Shown: piece by piece, positions 10,432 through 22,777 of the stretch
Layout of the letters: each line of letters begins with the position of its first letter
How positions within the stretch are numbered: the stretch's first letter is position 1
Assembly: GCA_949317995.1 (NCBI GenBank)
Contig: OX439048.1
Location: forward strand, 32,075,495-32,139,494
Source of the DNA: Acholoe squamosa
Lineage: Eukaryota > Annelida > Polychaeta > Phyllodocida > Polynoidae
DNA length: 64,000 bases
Reading direction: 5' to 3'
Notes under the pieces: model-generated
Databases searched by the model: none
Told to the model about the DNA's origin: nothing
The model's input: only the letters and a program-made list of their open reading frames with translations
Translations under genes and position numbers: made by a program

Positions 10432-11529
10432 CTTGCTTGGTAAATCGTTTTATAACCTCAAAAGTCGCCAGTAAATCTGCAATGGTCGCCATATTGGATC
10501 TTGGTTCAGAGATATCGGCACACTTCTAGTGGTTATTGATAAGGGAAATCTCCCTACGACTGCAGATCTAAATGGTACTCCCCATGGGCTTCAGGTCATA
10601 TGTTAAGATCTGACTGGTAGTTTCAGAGAGACTTTAAAAATGTACCTCTGAAAGGATCTGCTTGGAGATTGCAAGATTTGTTTGACGTTGCTATTATCAT
10701 GCGCCACTAAATTATGCAACTGTAATGTAAAACACCAGGGGGCAGCATCTTCAGTTGAGATGCTCTGAGGGATGCCCCCTCGTAGTCCCTTTCCTCCAAA
10801 ATTTGCCCTTAACCAAACTATGTTCTAGAAGCTCACTCTATACTGCTCTGGTATTATAAGGGGGTGCCCAAAAGAGCTCCATGCACCATGGCAATTGGCT
10901 GGCTGTATGGTCCCAGTCTTTAACATATTGTCCACTTAAGCCCAGAAATGAGGGACAGGCAACTAGAAGGCTATCCCAAGGAAGATGTGCGTCAGATGTG
11001 TCCAACTATTAGCCTGATGCCATTCACCCATCCTGCCTCCTGAGAATGTGCCCAGGCAACTGACTAGATAGTGTATACCTCCAACTGCCTAAGTTGGTAA
11101 GGCATGCCAGTAAATGGAGGGAGAGAATTTGAGGATAGACAAAGGCTCAAAGACATATAAGGTGGGGGCAGAAGAGCCAGCTTAGTTGATCTATCCTAGG
11201 AGGGAATAGTCATATAGCAACCAGTAGTGAGGGATAATTCAAAGAGTCACCTGAAAAGCACACTACCCCAGCAGGGAGCCACAGAACAGACAAATGAGGA
11301 GCATTCAGAGAAGTTTGCGAAAACTGCAGGAGGAATACTAAGGAGGCTGCTGATAACTTAGAGGTAGAGGTTAGAGGTAAACCACTAGAAGCTGGGTGGT
11401 CAGTTGTTGCACAGCAGTCTTTGCTGAAAAAAGTCCTGGTGAAGGTCGAGATTCAATGGGCCTGGACCCCCTGGCTGGACCAGGATGGTGAAAGAGCTGG
11501 AACAGAACATGGCCTTCTCAATCATTCCA
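10432..11529. other. Non-coding stretch, no gene seen
   Basis: No open frame longer than about 60 codons and no recognisable element end were found. One CTCF-like word is listed separately. A short hairpin with AGCATCT and AGATGCT arms and flanking GGGGGCA and TGCCCCC lies at about 10739-10783. Confidence 0.5.
10733..10746 (+). promoter_or_regulatory. CTCF-like motif
   Basis: CACCAGGGGGCAGC matches 13 consecutive positions of the general CTCF core (C-A-S-Y-A-G-R-K-G-G-C-R-S). CTCF is present in bilaterian animals. A single match in non-coding DNA can be chance or part of a repeat, so this is only a candidate insulator site. Confidence 0.25.
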
Positions 11530-11905
11530 AATCAATTTTGTCAACCATCACCATTTCAACATCAGATCAACAGTTGACATATCGATGCTGAAATATTGTT
11601 TACAATTCAACATTGATTCAACATTGATCTGTCATGTCAAATCAATGATACCGATTTCAATGTTGATTCAACATTAACATGTCAACAAAGAATTGCCTAA
11701 CTACTACATGTATCAGTGTTATTTCAACTTTTGAAACAATATTGAATCAACATAGAAACACAAATGTTGAATCAGCACTTATGATTTGATGTTGAATCAC
11801 AGTTGATTTGATTATGTTGTGTCAACTTTCAAATTCGATCATATCTAAACCAAGAATCAACTGTTCATCTGCAAAAATTGTTTCAATGTTGAATCAACAT
11901 TAATG
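11530..11905. repeat. Cluster of ATTCAACATTGA / TCAATGTTGAAT words
   Basis: Over about 375 bases the words TTCAACAT, TCAACATTGAT and their reverse complements recur at short irregular spacing, giving an imperfectly palindromic, low-GC patch. It could be a MITE with internal inverted repeats or a decayed tandem repeat. There is no coding potential. Confidence 0.5.
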
Positions 11906-12189
11906 TGCCCACTGGGTCCTTCGATGCTGAGCTGCAGTATCATATGAGCAAGTGGCTAATCAGTGTGCTAGGTTGCAGTGCATGTGTTCACCTTTAGGAG
12001 AGGTCCTACTCTGACAAGGTGCGGGGAGAGACCACTCCTGACCAGTGGTGTAGAACATTAATCAAAACTGATCGATCAACCCTGATTAACCAGTATCCTA
12101 CACTGATTTACAAAGGTAAATAGAATTACTCTGCAATAGAATTACTCTAAAACAAAGTTGACTATATAAATTCTGCTGCGTGGGAGGGG
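11906..12189. other. Short non-coding spacer
   Basis: A weak inverted repeat is seen around 12050-12105 (GTGGTGTAG ... CTACAC with ATTAATCA/TGATTAA inside). Nothing else is recognised. Confidence 0.4.
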
Positions 12190-12560
12190 GAGGTGTGGCC
12201 ATGTCCTCAGTTTGCTTCCACACACTGTGTGGAGTATATCTTAGACTACGTCCCAAGTTTGCCTATACATGCTGTGTCTCAGACTAAGTCTTCTATTTTT
12301 AACACACATTGTATGGCTTTGTCCTCAGTTTAACTACACATACTGCATGGAGTATATCTAAGACTAAGTCCCCAGTTTGCCTACACATGTTGTGTCTCAG
12401 ACCAAGTCCTCTTTTTGCATAGACACACTGTGGGGCCATGTCCCCAATTTGTCTACACACACTGTATGGACCTTAACTAAGACCAAGTCCTCTATTGGCA
12501 TACACTATATGGCCATGTTCTCAGTTTTCATACACACACTGTGTGGAGTGCAGTCTATAA
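12190..12560 (+). repeat. Diverged left edge of the minisatellite
   Basis: Units similar to the main array (TTTGCATAGACACACTGTG, then AAGTCCTCTAT and so on) are present but strongly diverged. A segment of about 280 bases without the repeat (12561-12840) separates them from the main array. Confidence 0.75.
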
Positions 12561-12844
12561 GAAAAGTTTTTCCACTCGCAGGCCATTTGGTCCTGAAGAT
12601 CTCATCATTCCCCAGGACTGAATACCTCAAGATTATTTTTGTTGAGAAATGAATAATAAAAAAACAGCATTAAATAACTATTTTAACCATTTAACTCTTC
12701 AAAATTTAAATAAAAGTAACTGCTTTTGTTTTAGGCAGTAAAAACCTTAATAATGGTCCGATTTGCATGCCGTAAAAAACAAAATGTAGCCCAAGGTCCC
12801 ATAAATACAGCCAGACATTCCAAATGTCTGACAAGTTTTTGTAT

Positions 12845-14440
12845 TGACTGGGAATGTATCCAAGACCATGTCCTCTATTTGCATACACACACTGTGTGGC
12901 CATGTCTTCAGTTTGCCTACACAAACTGTGTGCAGTGTATCTAACGCCATGTCCTCTATTTGCATACACACACTGTGTGGGAATGTCCTCAATTTGCCTA
13001 CACACACTGTGTGGAATGAATCTAAGACCAAGTCCTCTATTTGCCAACACACACAGTGTGATCATGTCCTCAGTCTGCCTACACACACTGTGTGGAGTGT
13101 ATCTAAGGCCAAGTCCTCTATTTGCCTACACACACTGTGTGGCCATGTCCTCAGTTTGCCTACACACACTGTGTGGAGTGTATCTAAGGCCAAGTCCTCT
13201 ATTTGCCTACACACACTGTGTGGCCATGTCATCAGTTTGCCTACACACAGTGTGCAGGTGTGTGAAGTGTATCTAAGACCAAGTCCTCTATTTGCATACA
13301 CACACTGTGTGGAGTGTATCTTAGACCAAGTCCTCTATTTGCCTACACACACTGTGTGGTCATGTCCTCAGTTTGCCTACACACACTGTGTGGAGTGTAT
13401 CTAAGACCAAGTCCTCTATTTGCATACACACACTGTGTGGAGTATATCTAAGGCCAAGTCCTCTATTTGCCTACACACACTGTGTGGTCATGTCCTCAGC
13501 TTGCCTACACACAGTATGTGGAGTGTATCTAAGGCCAAGTCCTCTATTTGCCAACACACACAGTGTGGTCATGTCCTCAGTTTGCCTACACACAGTGTGT
13601 GGAGTATATCTAAGACCAAGTCCTCTATTTGCATATACACACTGTTTGGCCATGTCCTCAGCTTGCCTACACACACTGTGTGGAGTGTATCTAAGACCAA
13701 GTCCTCTATTTGCATACACACACTGTGTCGAGTGTATCTTATACCAAGTCCTCTATTTGCCTACACACACTGTGTGGTCGTGTCCTCAGTTTGCCTACAC
13801 ACACTGTGTGGAGTGAATCTAAGACCAAGTCCTCTATTTGCATACACACACTGTGTGGAGTGTATCTTATACGAAGTCCTCTATTTGCCTACACACATTG
13901 TGTGGTCGTGTCCTCAGTTTGCCTACACACACTGTGTGGAGTGTATCTAAGATCAAGTCCTCTATTTGCATACACACACTGTGTGGAGTGTATCTTATAC
14001 CAAGTCCTCTATTTGCCTACACACACTGTGTGGTCATGTCCTTGGCTTGCCTACACACAGTGTGTGAAGTGTATCTAAAACTATATCCTCTATTTGCATA
14101 TACACACTGTGTGGAGTGTATCTTAGACCAAGTTCTCTATTTGCCTACACACACTGTGTGGCCATGTCCTCAGTTTGCCTACACACACTGTGTGGAGTGA
14201 ATCTACGACCAAGTCCTCTATTTGCCAACACACACAGTGTGGTCATGTCCTCAGTTTGCCTACACACACTGTGTGGAGTGTATCTAAGACCAAGTCCTCT
14301 ATTTGCATACTCATTCTGTGTACTAATGTCCTCAGTTTGCCTACACACACTGTGTGGAGTGTATCTAAGCCAAGTCCTCTATTTGCATACACACAATGTG
14401 TGGTCATGTCCTCGGTTTGCCTAAACACTGTGTGGAGTTT
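12845..14440 (+). repeat. Minisatellite with 81-bp dimer unit
   Basis: The array alternates a 47-base unit (AGTGTATCTAAGACCAAGTC..., then CTCTATTTGC and an ACACACACTGTGTGG end) with a 34-base unit (TCATGTCCTCAGTTTGCC... with the same end). The short unit looks like a deleted form of the long one. Together they make an 81-base period, with about 20 dimers including irregular ones. Because 81 is a multiple of three, several reading frames stay open on both strands and repeat a 27-residue pattern. Those frames are not called as genes. The shared TACACACACTGTGTGG segment is nearly palindromic. Confidence 0.95.
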
Positions 14441-15129
14441 GAGTCCTCAATTCGTTTGAGCACACAGCTAGAAAATGATGTCTTGTCCTTGTTTAAATGT
14501 GTCTATTCTTCGTAAATAGACTGAATGCTCTTGTATAGGGGTAGAAAAGTATCAAGACCTCAGTTTGTTTACACTCTTTGCATTTGACCATACCCAAGAG
14601 AAAGTCCCTTAGGCATCAGTTTGCAAGCACACACTGTGAAGTCATGTCCTCACTTTGTAGACACACAGGGTCTATTAAGGAAATTCCTCAGTTTTCAGGC
14701 ACACAGATTCAATATCTGGCTCAAATTTGTGACAATTTTTATGCAAATACACTGGATTAATCCCTAAGAGGTCAAAAATGGCAATAAAGCTAATTAGGCA
14801 ATACACCCAGATCACTGGGTGAACTGGGGACACACAGATCTCTCAGTGTGCAAAACAAATTGGGGACTTTTACACACAGGCAAAAATTCACAAAAAATAG
14901 CTCTTACTTTTTACACACAGCACAAGTTGCTCCGGGCCAAATTGGGGACATTTTGTTGACACACTAGAAATCATGTTCATAACCATTTTTCAAGGTCATT
15001 TGTGATACCCAAACCCATTGCCCCCCTTTTCTCAAGGTCATGCGAAGTGAGCCGTCCCCGGTTCGCAAGATGTCCCCAGTTTGTAGGTGTGTGTTCCCAT
15101 GAATGTCCCCAATTTGCTGGTTACACCAA

Positions 15130-15131
<2 letters not shown>
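14441..15131 (+). repeat. Degenerate right edge of the minisatellite
   Basis: Words such as CATGTCCTCA(C)TTTG, TCCTCAGTTTTCAGGCACACAG, GGGGACACACAG and GATGTCCCCAGTTTGTAGGTGTG recur with growing divergence. They look like old units of the same array. No gene is seen. Confidence 0.6.
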
Positions 15132-15202
<71 letters not shown>

Positions 15203-15222
15203 TTATTTATTTATTTATTTAT
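15132..15222 (+). repeat. Compound microsatellite (AC)n(AT)n(TTTA)n
   Basis: Uninterrupted AC repeats (15132-about 15168) pass into AT repeats (to about 15197) and then TTTA repeats (to about 15222). Confidence 0.97.
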
Positions 15223-17494
15223 ATGTGTGACACAAGCTGCGAAAAGGGCCCTTAGTGCAGGCTACATTCAGGGCCTTATTCCCAGTACATCTTTACTCGA
15301 AAACTGTACCCCTTCTTAGGGCACTTTTGACCAAAAAAAAAAAAAACCCATGTTTTTAAAGAAAAATCTGACCGATAGACTTTTCCTTTGAGAATTGGTC
15401 ATAAATATAAGCTTAGATTCGAAAAAAAAGTTGAAAACTCTTAAAATAGTGGCCAAAATAATTATCATGGGCATTTCTAGGAGATCTCTGGTATTTTATA
15501 ATTACAAGTGGATCCTTGTTAGGGAAATTTTAGTCAAGGTTTACCCTTGTTAGGGGGACTTTTGGCTGAAAATAGGACCCTTTCTATCTGTGTCAGCCCA
15601 GACATTTACCAGCTTTAACCCATCTGGGTCAACCTATTACGTTGAAACATATATATCACATGAGAGAAGTTGAATCATAGAATCGGATTATAGTGAAGAA
15701 TGCTGTGTTCACAAAAGGGCTCTCGTATGAATATCCTGTGCAAATTGACTTTTTTTTTTTTTGCAGAATTTGAAATGAAATGGACAAAACGAACAGACCA
15801 CTTTAGGGTTCATTTTGTTGGGGTCCATAACACCCGTCTTTGGGCATTTTTCAAAATGGCCACCACCAATCTTTACATCAAAATAGGGGTTTTAAGGATG
15901 CTGTTTTCATAAATGAGGGTTTCAGATAAGAAAAAACTGGACCCTAATATCTTCTGTTAACTATGCCCATTACCTTTCCAAATCTGCAAAAAAAAAAAAG
16001 AAAAATCAATTTGCACAGCAAATTCCTACGGAACTACACAGTACCAGGCTGTATGCCCACATGCAGTTTAGATACCACTAGCCAGACAGGTTACAACAAT
16101 AGCAGGGGTAAATTTCTGTTTTTACATTTCATTATTGGTCTAGGTTAGACCCTTAAAATCGATAGGGTGGCATGCACATTTTTTAGATTCTACATGTGGC
16201 ATGCATTGAGCTTAGCAACAAATTTCAAAACTTATTAGTCAATGCAGATTGACGTGCCGAGTTTTACCATTTGGATCCTAGGTGGTATGAGATTTGCATT
16301 GGGGTTGGGCATGGAAAATTACGCACCACAATCATGTCTCTTTTCATTTGAAATGGCTTTATAAATGCTTGTTTTATGTCTGATTTCAGAACATGTCATC
16401 TCGGATTTTTTTTTAGATAATCAAAAATAGCTCAGTTTAGCGCGTTCTATCTATTAACCGAATATTAAAAATGTATGGTTTTATGCATTTTACAAGTAAG
16501 GGGAAAGGCTGTGGAAATCAGATATGAATTAATATTGAGTTGATTTGATATTTTCCAACTTTTTATCTTCAGAGGAGTGTTGAGGTTTTTTTTTTATAAT
16601 CCTCAAATTCAACATTTGAAACATTTAGACAAAATAACCCTACCCCCCCAAGTAAAGGCTTAGTGTCTCCCAAACATGACCATGGTAGAGGTTTGAAAAT
16701 ACAAATGTAACAGTGGCGGGGTCCTTAAACTCTTAAGTACTGGCAAAAAGGCGGGTGCGTGCGCTCCCTCGCCCCCTCTAAATCCGCCACCAAATAATAC
16801 TGGCAGCCCAATGGGAGATACATTGAGATTGTATTATCCTTATGGGCTGGGCCTCATTGAGGGGATTTATGTGCTGTATATTGTCCAACAGTAGATATTT
16901 TCTAAAGCATCCTGAATAAAAGGGTTCAGTATGGAGGCCTAGTGGTTTGACCTGGCACCTGGCGAGATGAGCACTGATAAGAACCAGCATGGTAGGAACC
17001 ATGTGTTACATAGTGTACCGAAAATTCTGCAGTGAATACATAAGCATATAACGGCTTCATTGAATATGGCAGCCCCACCTCTGTGAATACGATGCCAAAT
17101 TATTCACTGGGAGTGGACATTTGCATTTATGCCATGGCTCTAGGGGGTAAACTTGCTTTAAAATAAAGAAACACAACCGTATTTACTTATTTTCAATGCG
17201 TCGAGTCGTCCCAGTTTGTTTTGATCTGCCATGACATCTTGCTCGACGAAGTAGGTCATGTGATACGGAGCTAGCTGCTGCTTTTAGTTTCGAATTAAAT
17301 GTTCCTTGCACAGGGCAATATCTTCTGTATCTAATGTACTGGTAGACATACATCCAGGTGACATCCCATTTTGATATGTGCAACCCCAGCTGTACAAAGA
17401 GTAAGTATATTAGTGTCCTGCAGATAGGGCATGGTCAAGGCTTACACATGAAACTGAGCCCAAGTGCACATTATACACAAGAGATAGTACAGTT
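15223..17494. other. Non-coding stretch, no gene seen
   Basis: Only short open frames without coding character occur. The stretch has A- and T-runs (15330, 15750, 15990) and a GGCGGGTGCGTGCGCTCCCTCGCC patch near 16750, followed by AATCCGCCAC, which looks like the end of a decayed DNA transposon. Confidence 0.45.
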
Positions 17495-18490
17495 TATACC
17501 ACGATTTCTGGGTTACTCAGTGCTTTTTGGTGGATATTCCCATCCACATATCTGTCGATATTGCACACCCTGTAGGCTGTAACATCAATTTTGTAAGGCG
17601 TGCGGTTATCCATGGATAACCTGTGCCCGGTGCGGGTTATCCATGGATAACCGCACACCTCTCATGTCCCTCCATGTCATATGTTACATGTTAAAACCCA
17701 TGAAATATTCCAGGCCAGGGTAGGGATCGAACCTGCAGTCTCACATCCCAAATCCAACTCCCTATGCACTGCACACAGGGACTGATGAGAAACACTTGCT
17801 TCGAACCACGTCTGGATATGATACAAAGCCGTGTGTGCTGTAGCTGTCCACTGCTGGGCGATGAGGTGTATTATACACAAACATAACCGCGAGACGCATT
17901 TAAAGGAGGAGACGCGGTGGACTAGCGGTTAGCGCATTGCACTCAGCCGTTAGAGGTACATGGATCGAGCCCCGGTCCGGGCGCATCTTTTTTTTCACCG
18001 TGTGCGCTGTCACTGTCCGCTGCTGGGCGACGAGGTGTATTATACACAAACATAACCATGAGAAGCATTCAAAGCTTTAGCTGTTCGCTGCCGGGCGGCG
18101 AGGTGTATTATACACAAACATAACAGCGAGACGCATCTTTTTTTCGCCGTGTGCGTTGTAGCTGTCCGCGGCCGGGCGACGAGGTGTGTGTACACTATTT
18201 TTCGCAGTGTGCCGCTGCCAAGCCGAGCTGAGACGGGGGCTGTCGCTGTCCGCTGCCGGGCGATGAGGTGTATATACCTGTGTACACACACTATGGCTGG
18301 CTTCGAGTCCCGGGGAGGGGGAATAATTATTGTTTTCAACTTGAATTTATTGGTATTCTATTGATTATTTATTGGTTTTGTGGTATAAAATAAGTAGTCA
18401 ATGGATAATTCATGACTCGTGTGTGTTAGTGAAGGATAATTACACAAGGCCGTAGGCTCGTCATGAATTATCCATTGATTACTTGTTCAA
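17495..18490 (+). mobile_element. Composite tRNA-related repeat element, copy 1
   Basis: About 1 kb is similar, in opposite orientation, to 54335-55375. Parts in order: a unique left end; two copies of an 18-bp perfect palindrome GGTTATCCATGGATAACC (17604-17621 and 17635-17652); a minus-strand tRNA-like block with a B-box-like GGTTCGATCCC (near 17725); a plus-strand tRNA-like block near 17915-17985 with an A-box-like TGGACTAGCGGTTAGCGC and a B-box-like GGATCGAGCCCC; tandem copies of a segment containing CTGTCCGCTG(C)CGGGCG.CGAGGTGTATTATACAC; and a terminal hairpin (18392-18484, arms of about 23 bases reading GTCAATGGATAATTCATGAC). It encodes no protein. It is a non-autonomous element or nested SINEs. 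Confidence 0.8.
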
Positions 18491-18715
18491 TAATTATGTT
18501 CTAAAAGTTTCTTCTTCAATGTCAACGTGTGCCAAGTGTACAAGGTGAACAGAAATATCTCCTACATGAACCTTCCATCCCTCCAATCATGTCCAGTGCC
18601 AGTGCTAGCTGTCAAGACCTGATAGAATTTTGGGGGAAAAACCTCAACCCAAGGGATGCCCTCCCAATATATTCTGATAAAACTTTCCAAAATATAACAG
18701 CATTTAGAATGTCTA
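18491..18715. other. Short spacer with one open frame
   Basis: A plus-strand open frame of about 64 codons (18529-18723) is followed directly by an inverted-repeat element. A GTGATC donor-like word lies at its end. It is too short and isolated to call as an exon. Confidence 0.25.
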
Positions 18716-19021
18716 GGCGGTGATCATTATTTATCAACGGAGGGGGGGGGGTTGGTGGGTGTAAAACGTTTGACCCCTCCTGGGGGGGCGTGAAAGCTTT
18801 TGACCCTCTTTAGGGGGGGGGTGTAAAAAATCTTGCATCTTTTTAGCAGAAGAAAACCCCGCATGCTACTATAGATGAAAGAGGGGCATGAAACTTTTCC
18901 AAGCCCCCGGTGTTGGGTCCACAAACATTTTGATCTCCGTCAAGGGGGGTGGGGCATAAAGAATTTCTGCATGTCCGCGCAAAAATTCACCAACCCCCTC
19001 TAAATAATGACCACTCCCTTA
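18716..19021. mobile_element. G-rich MITE-like element, copy 1
   Basis: The termini are inverted: GTGATCATTATTTATCAACGG at the left and the reverse complement of CCTCTAAATAATGACCACTC at the right. The inside alternates G-runs with TTTGACCC/CTTTTTAG-type words. A 5'-truncated second copy lies at 23447-23718 with the same internal order, including CTACTATAGAT.AAAGA.GGGGC. No protein is encoded. Confidence 0.75.
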
Positions 19022-19965
19022 TCATGCATCACACAGTATCGATGTCAGTTTTACACTCATCACCAGGCCATGGGTAGTGATTTTGAGGCACGGTAGTGAT
19101 AGTTAGGCTCGTATATCCACCATAACAATGCTAACTGGAGGGTGTTGCTCCTGTATGGTAAAAAGTGCTGTCAGTATGTTCCCTCTTTTGAACTCATGCT
19201 CTGCTTCAACATTCAACTTGCACTCACCACATTCATCTGAAAAGTCACCTGCCTTGTTCAGAATAGAGAGAGAGAGCTGCACTATCAGGTACCTACTCAT
19301 GTCACACACTCGACACTATACTATACTGACTGCATTCTCACAACTAGGTACCTGCTCCAATCACCCTTTTCTAGTACTGCACTATCATGACCATTTGTGA
19401 GCAACACAAGTGAAAAGTTATCACTACATGGAAAGCCAGTCCTGTAGAAGAGACACTTCTTATCCAGTAGTACCTTTTCCCATAGGAGCAATATCCTCCT
19501 GTAGTATTAGGGATATACTGCTAATTGTAGTTAACCCCAGTAAACCACCCAACTGCTAACTATAGGCCTATCAGAAAATCACCTTTGACCTGTTTTTTAC
19601 ACGGTTGGTTTTCCACACCTCGGCTATCCTTAGCCTTTAACCGAATATAGAGGCTAGATACCGCCCAACTATCAAACTGATAGTGATAGTGGACAGATAA
19701 TAGGAAAACGGAGACACGTGTTTCAAGAATGAGGTGAGGGTTGAATAGGGCATCATTGAATGTTGATGTCATGTAAAATAGTGGAATAGCAGAATCAGGT
19801 TACCGGTACATCAGGGACATCAGGGTCGACGAGGTAGGTTGTTTTATGTATAGCTTACTTACGTTCTAAAACGTTTTCCATTTGATATTTCAAATAATTA
19901 TATCCTTTCACAATAATCAATATAAAGAGGGTAAAACAACCTGCAATATTCATGGAACAGCTTCG
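19022..19965. other. Non-coding stretch, no gene seen
   Basis: No convincing open frame, RNA gene or repeat end was found. Confidence 0.4.
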
Positions 19966-20349
19966 TGCCTTATTCCATCTCAGTCAAGTCTGCCAAAATC
20001 AAAAACAGTTGACAGAAGAGTGAACATTGAGTGACTCTGTCCGACCTTCTGTGAATGAAAAGGTGAAATCCCTAATTTCCAGTCAGCTGTCTCCCACTTT
20101 TTTTTAATCAACTTTTCTCAACTGACGGCCAAGATAGAGGCAGACTTCAGGACAGAGGTGGACTGAAAATATTGGGGTTTTGACTGAAAAAGTCTGAGAA
20201 CTGACTGAAAAAGTCTAAAAATTGACTGGAAAAGTCTGAAAAAAATTACCGAAAAAGGCAACTTCACCATGGAACCATTTGTTCAGTCAGACTTTCTCCA
20301 TTAACTGATCTTGACTTTTACTTTTACTGACTGAAGTCGAATAAGGCCA
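19966..20349. mobile_element. Inverted-repeat element, about 385 bp
   Basis: The left end reads TGCCTTATTCCATCTCAGTCAAG. The right end, reverse-complemented, reads GGCCTTATTCGACTTCAGTCAG. The middle carries several GACTGAAAAAGTCTGA-like imperfect palindromes. A stray piece of the same phrase (GGAAAAGTCTGAAAAAATTACC) recurs at about 21793 inside the methyltransferase gene. The size and structure fit a MITE. Confidence 0.6.
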
Positions 20350-20465
20350 TTAGCCTGATAATACTTTTTATAATGCTCCGAACGAATGTCTTCCCTTTTA
20401 AAAGAAAAAGAGTCTCAGCTTTATCTATTGTGGGTCCTGAAATTTGAAGGCTAGGATACTGCACT

Positions 20466-20522
20466 GCATAACGTAAGACCATATCTCAGAGTGCATAACG
20501 TAAGACCATATCTCAGAGTGCA
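20466..20522 (+). repeat. Tandem duplication, 28-bp unit
   Basis: Two perfect adjacent copies of a unit containing GCATAACGTAAGACCATATC are followed by CTCAGAGT. Confidence 0.85.
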
Positions 20523-20764
20523 TGGGACTACGTCCTTCTGTTCTTTTTAGCAAAGGCCGAAATTGTACTTGAAGCAACACCCAAAATCGGTAGTTGTTTA
20601 GAGCATGGGAGTGATGACTTTGTCATAGAAGTACATTTAAAATCTCCTGTACGCATTTTCTTGAACTGGGTGATACGTTTTATTTTCATAACAATGAATC
20701 TTACTTTTAGTCTCTCTCTCTCTTTCTCTCTTTTAGGTGTAATTTTTATATTAATCAGTTCACC

Positions 20765-22777
20765 ATGCCAGAATCCCAAAAAAATTACAATGAGAAGCGT
20801 GGTGTGGAATGTGCCAACAACACCAACATGGGCGCACATAGGACAGACATGACCGACACTGAGATCTATGATTACTACTCAGACTGGGCAAGGAAAGGAA
20901 CATATGATGTGGTAAAGTGTTTTAAATCAGTGTTTTGCATTATTTCCTTGTGTCATATCTAAAATTTTTAATACATTGAGGTATTGGGAATTTCAATTCA
21001 TTGGTCGAGTCGTCTCAATCAGAGAGTACATTACAGTGTACCTGGTGTATATATGTAAGATAGATGTGAGGTATTTATGACAAGATCAGATTTACAATTG
21101 TCACAAAATACTTATTAGATTGCATATTCCTTAAGGTTTCATTGCTTATGTTATCATTATCGTACATAATTGATAATGTTCAATGGTGGTGTTTGGTTAT
21201 ATTCTCATAGATTTTGAAGCTTTGATTTAAAATGTCTGGAAAACGCCTGAAAATTGATATTGAAAGTGTAAACATCAAGATAAGGAAATAGCTAAGATAG
21301 AAAATCGAAACCTCCAAGTGTATAAGAGAACATGTGTGTTAAAAACCCACTGACTAAGGCAGTTATTATTCCCATTTACAGCATCTTGGACCAGAGAACT
21401 ACAAGGGGCCTGAGATATGTGCCAATTTTCTTTCCAAATATGTCAAAAACAAATCAGCATCAATACTCGATGTAGCTGCAGGAACAGGTCGGCTAGGGAA
21501 GGAAGTAGGTGTATTTCAAAATCAATACTGTAATATGTATCAAAGCACTAGAATATCCAGACGTCACATATGATCCATTCCATAAAGGTGTTCGATAAAA
21601 TGCACTTATTGGCAAGTTTCTCTCAAAGTATATCATAAATCAAATCTAACAGACAGCAAATGGAATCTGTGGGAGGGACGGGTTCAGAATTAACACTAGC
21701 ATTGTATATCTATGTAATATAAAAAAAGAATCTAAATGTGAGAGAAATGAGAGTGACTTGAGATGTACAGGGAGGCTAGTATAACTTATGACAGGAAAAG
21801 TCTGAAAAAATTACCTCTGATAGCACTCGTTTGCCAATACTAAAACATGTATAAAGGGGTTTTATTCAACATTGCTTTGCAGCTAAAGAACCTTGGTTAT
21901 CTAAAATTGGATGCCCTAGAGCCTGCAGAGGGTATGCTGGAGACAGCAAAAAATGGGAACATCTACAGGAACTATTTGCAGATACCATTCAATGCAAAGA
22001 ACCCTGATGTTCCTTCTGGTAAGTAGAATAATTAAAATTGTAAGTAATGATTCTGCAGTCTTCTCTTCTTGATAAAACTTATAAGCCTGTCATTTTTAAC
22101 CCTCAGGGTTGTCATCTGTAATCCTCAGGGTTGAAATCATGTTCGTATTTAAAATATTTGGCAATATTGAGACTAAAATTTACAAAGTGTTTGATGCGAC
22201 AAAATATCTAAAAAAAAAGAGAAGAAGAGCTATAGCTAAAAACACAGTGCCAACCTTAAAAGAAAACCATGAATTTAAAGGCATATCATTAAGGCTTGGA
22301 GATAGAATTACTATTGAATTGTAGATGCATATGACGCCCTAGGAATAGCAGGAGGCATGGGCCAGGGGCACATTAAGTGTGATGCACTTCCAGAGATGGC
22401 ACGGTGTGTATGCAAAGGTGAGTCGAATATAGAGCACAAAGCTAATTGGAGATTTAATACTGGCCTTGTTTAGAAGTCTGCTGAATGGTGCAGTTGATAT
22501 ATAATATGGTAGCAAACTGAACTATTATGGTTTGAGCTAATAGCTTTGCCCAAAGTGAATAAAATGACACTGTTTAATTCCCTCTTGGGCAGGTGGAATT
22601 ATAACGATTGTGATGAGGGAAGCTTACCTACAGGAGGTAGAGGAATACAGGGACAGGCTAGAACCCAAAATGTCTGCCATGGAGGCCGAGGGACTGTGGC
22701 GCCGTCTGGAGAGGACCGTTGTCCCTAAGTACTCATTTAACAACAATGGTGTAGTGTTTGTGTTTGAGGTGCTTTGA
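20765..22777 (+). CDS. METTL27-like class I SAM methyltransferase
   Basis: The five coding exons are 20765-20911, 21382-21510, 21883-22018, 22325-22417 and 22593-22777, giving 229 residues. Human METTL27 is about 245. Motif I for S-adenosylmethionine binding is LDVAAGTGRLG (residues 78-88). The acidic residue of the next strand lies in LDALEPAEGML, followed by the YDALGIAGGMGQGHI strand and a GGIITIVMRE strand, the order of a class I methyltransferase fold. The N-terminal YDYYSDWARKGTYD is typical of the METTL27/WBSCR27 group. The substrate is not known from sequence. An AG acceptor 28 bases before the ATG suggests an untranslated first exon upstream. Introns 1, 3 and 4 have good donors; the exon 2 donor (GTATTT) is weak but is the one that keeps the frame. 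A poly(A) signal follows at 22988. Confidence 0.9.

Noticed and set aside
12845..14440. CRISPR-like array
   Set aside because: Repeats and spacers are not distinguishable: the whole unit is repeated, there are no cas genes, and the context is an animal genome.
12844..14459. Overlapping open frames of 60-186 codons on both strands
   Set aside because: They follow from the 81-base (27-codon) period of the minisatellite. The predicted repeats have no domain and appear in several frames at once.
18040..18364. Short Arg/Ala-rich open frames in the composite elements (also 54489-55161)
   Set aside because: They lie inside non-coding tandem units shared by both copies and shift frame between copies.
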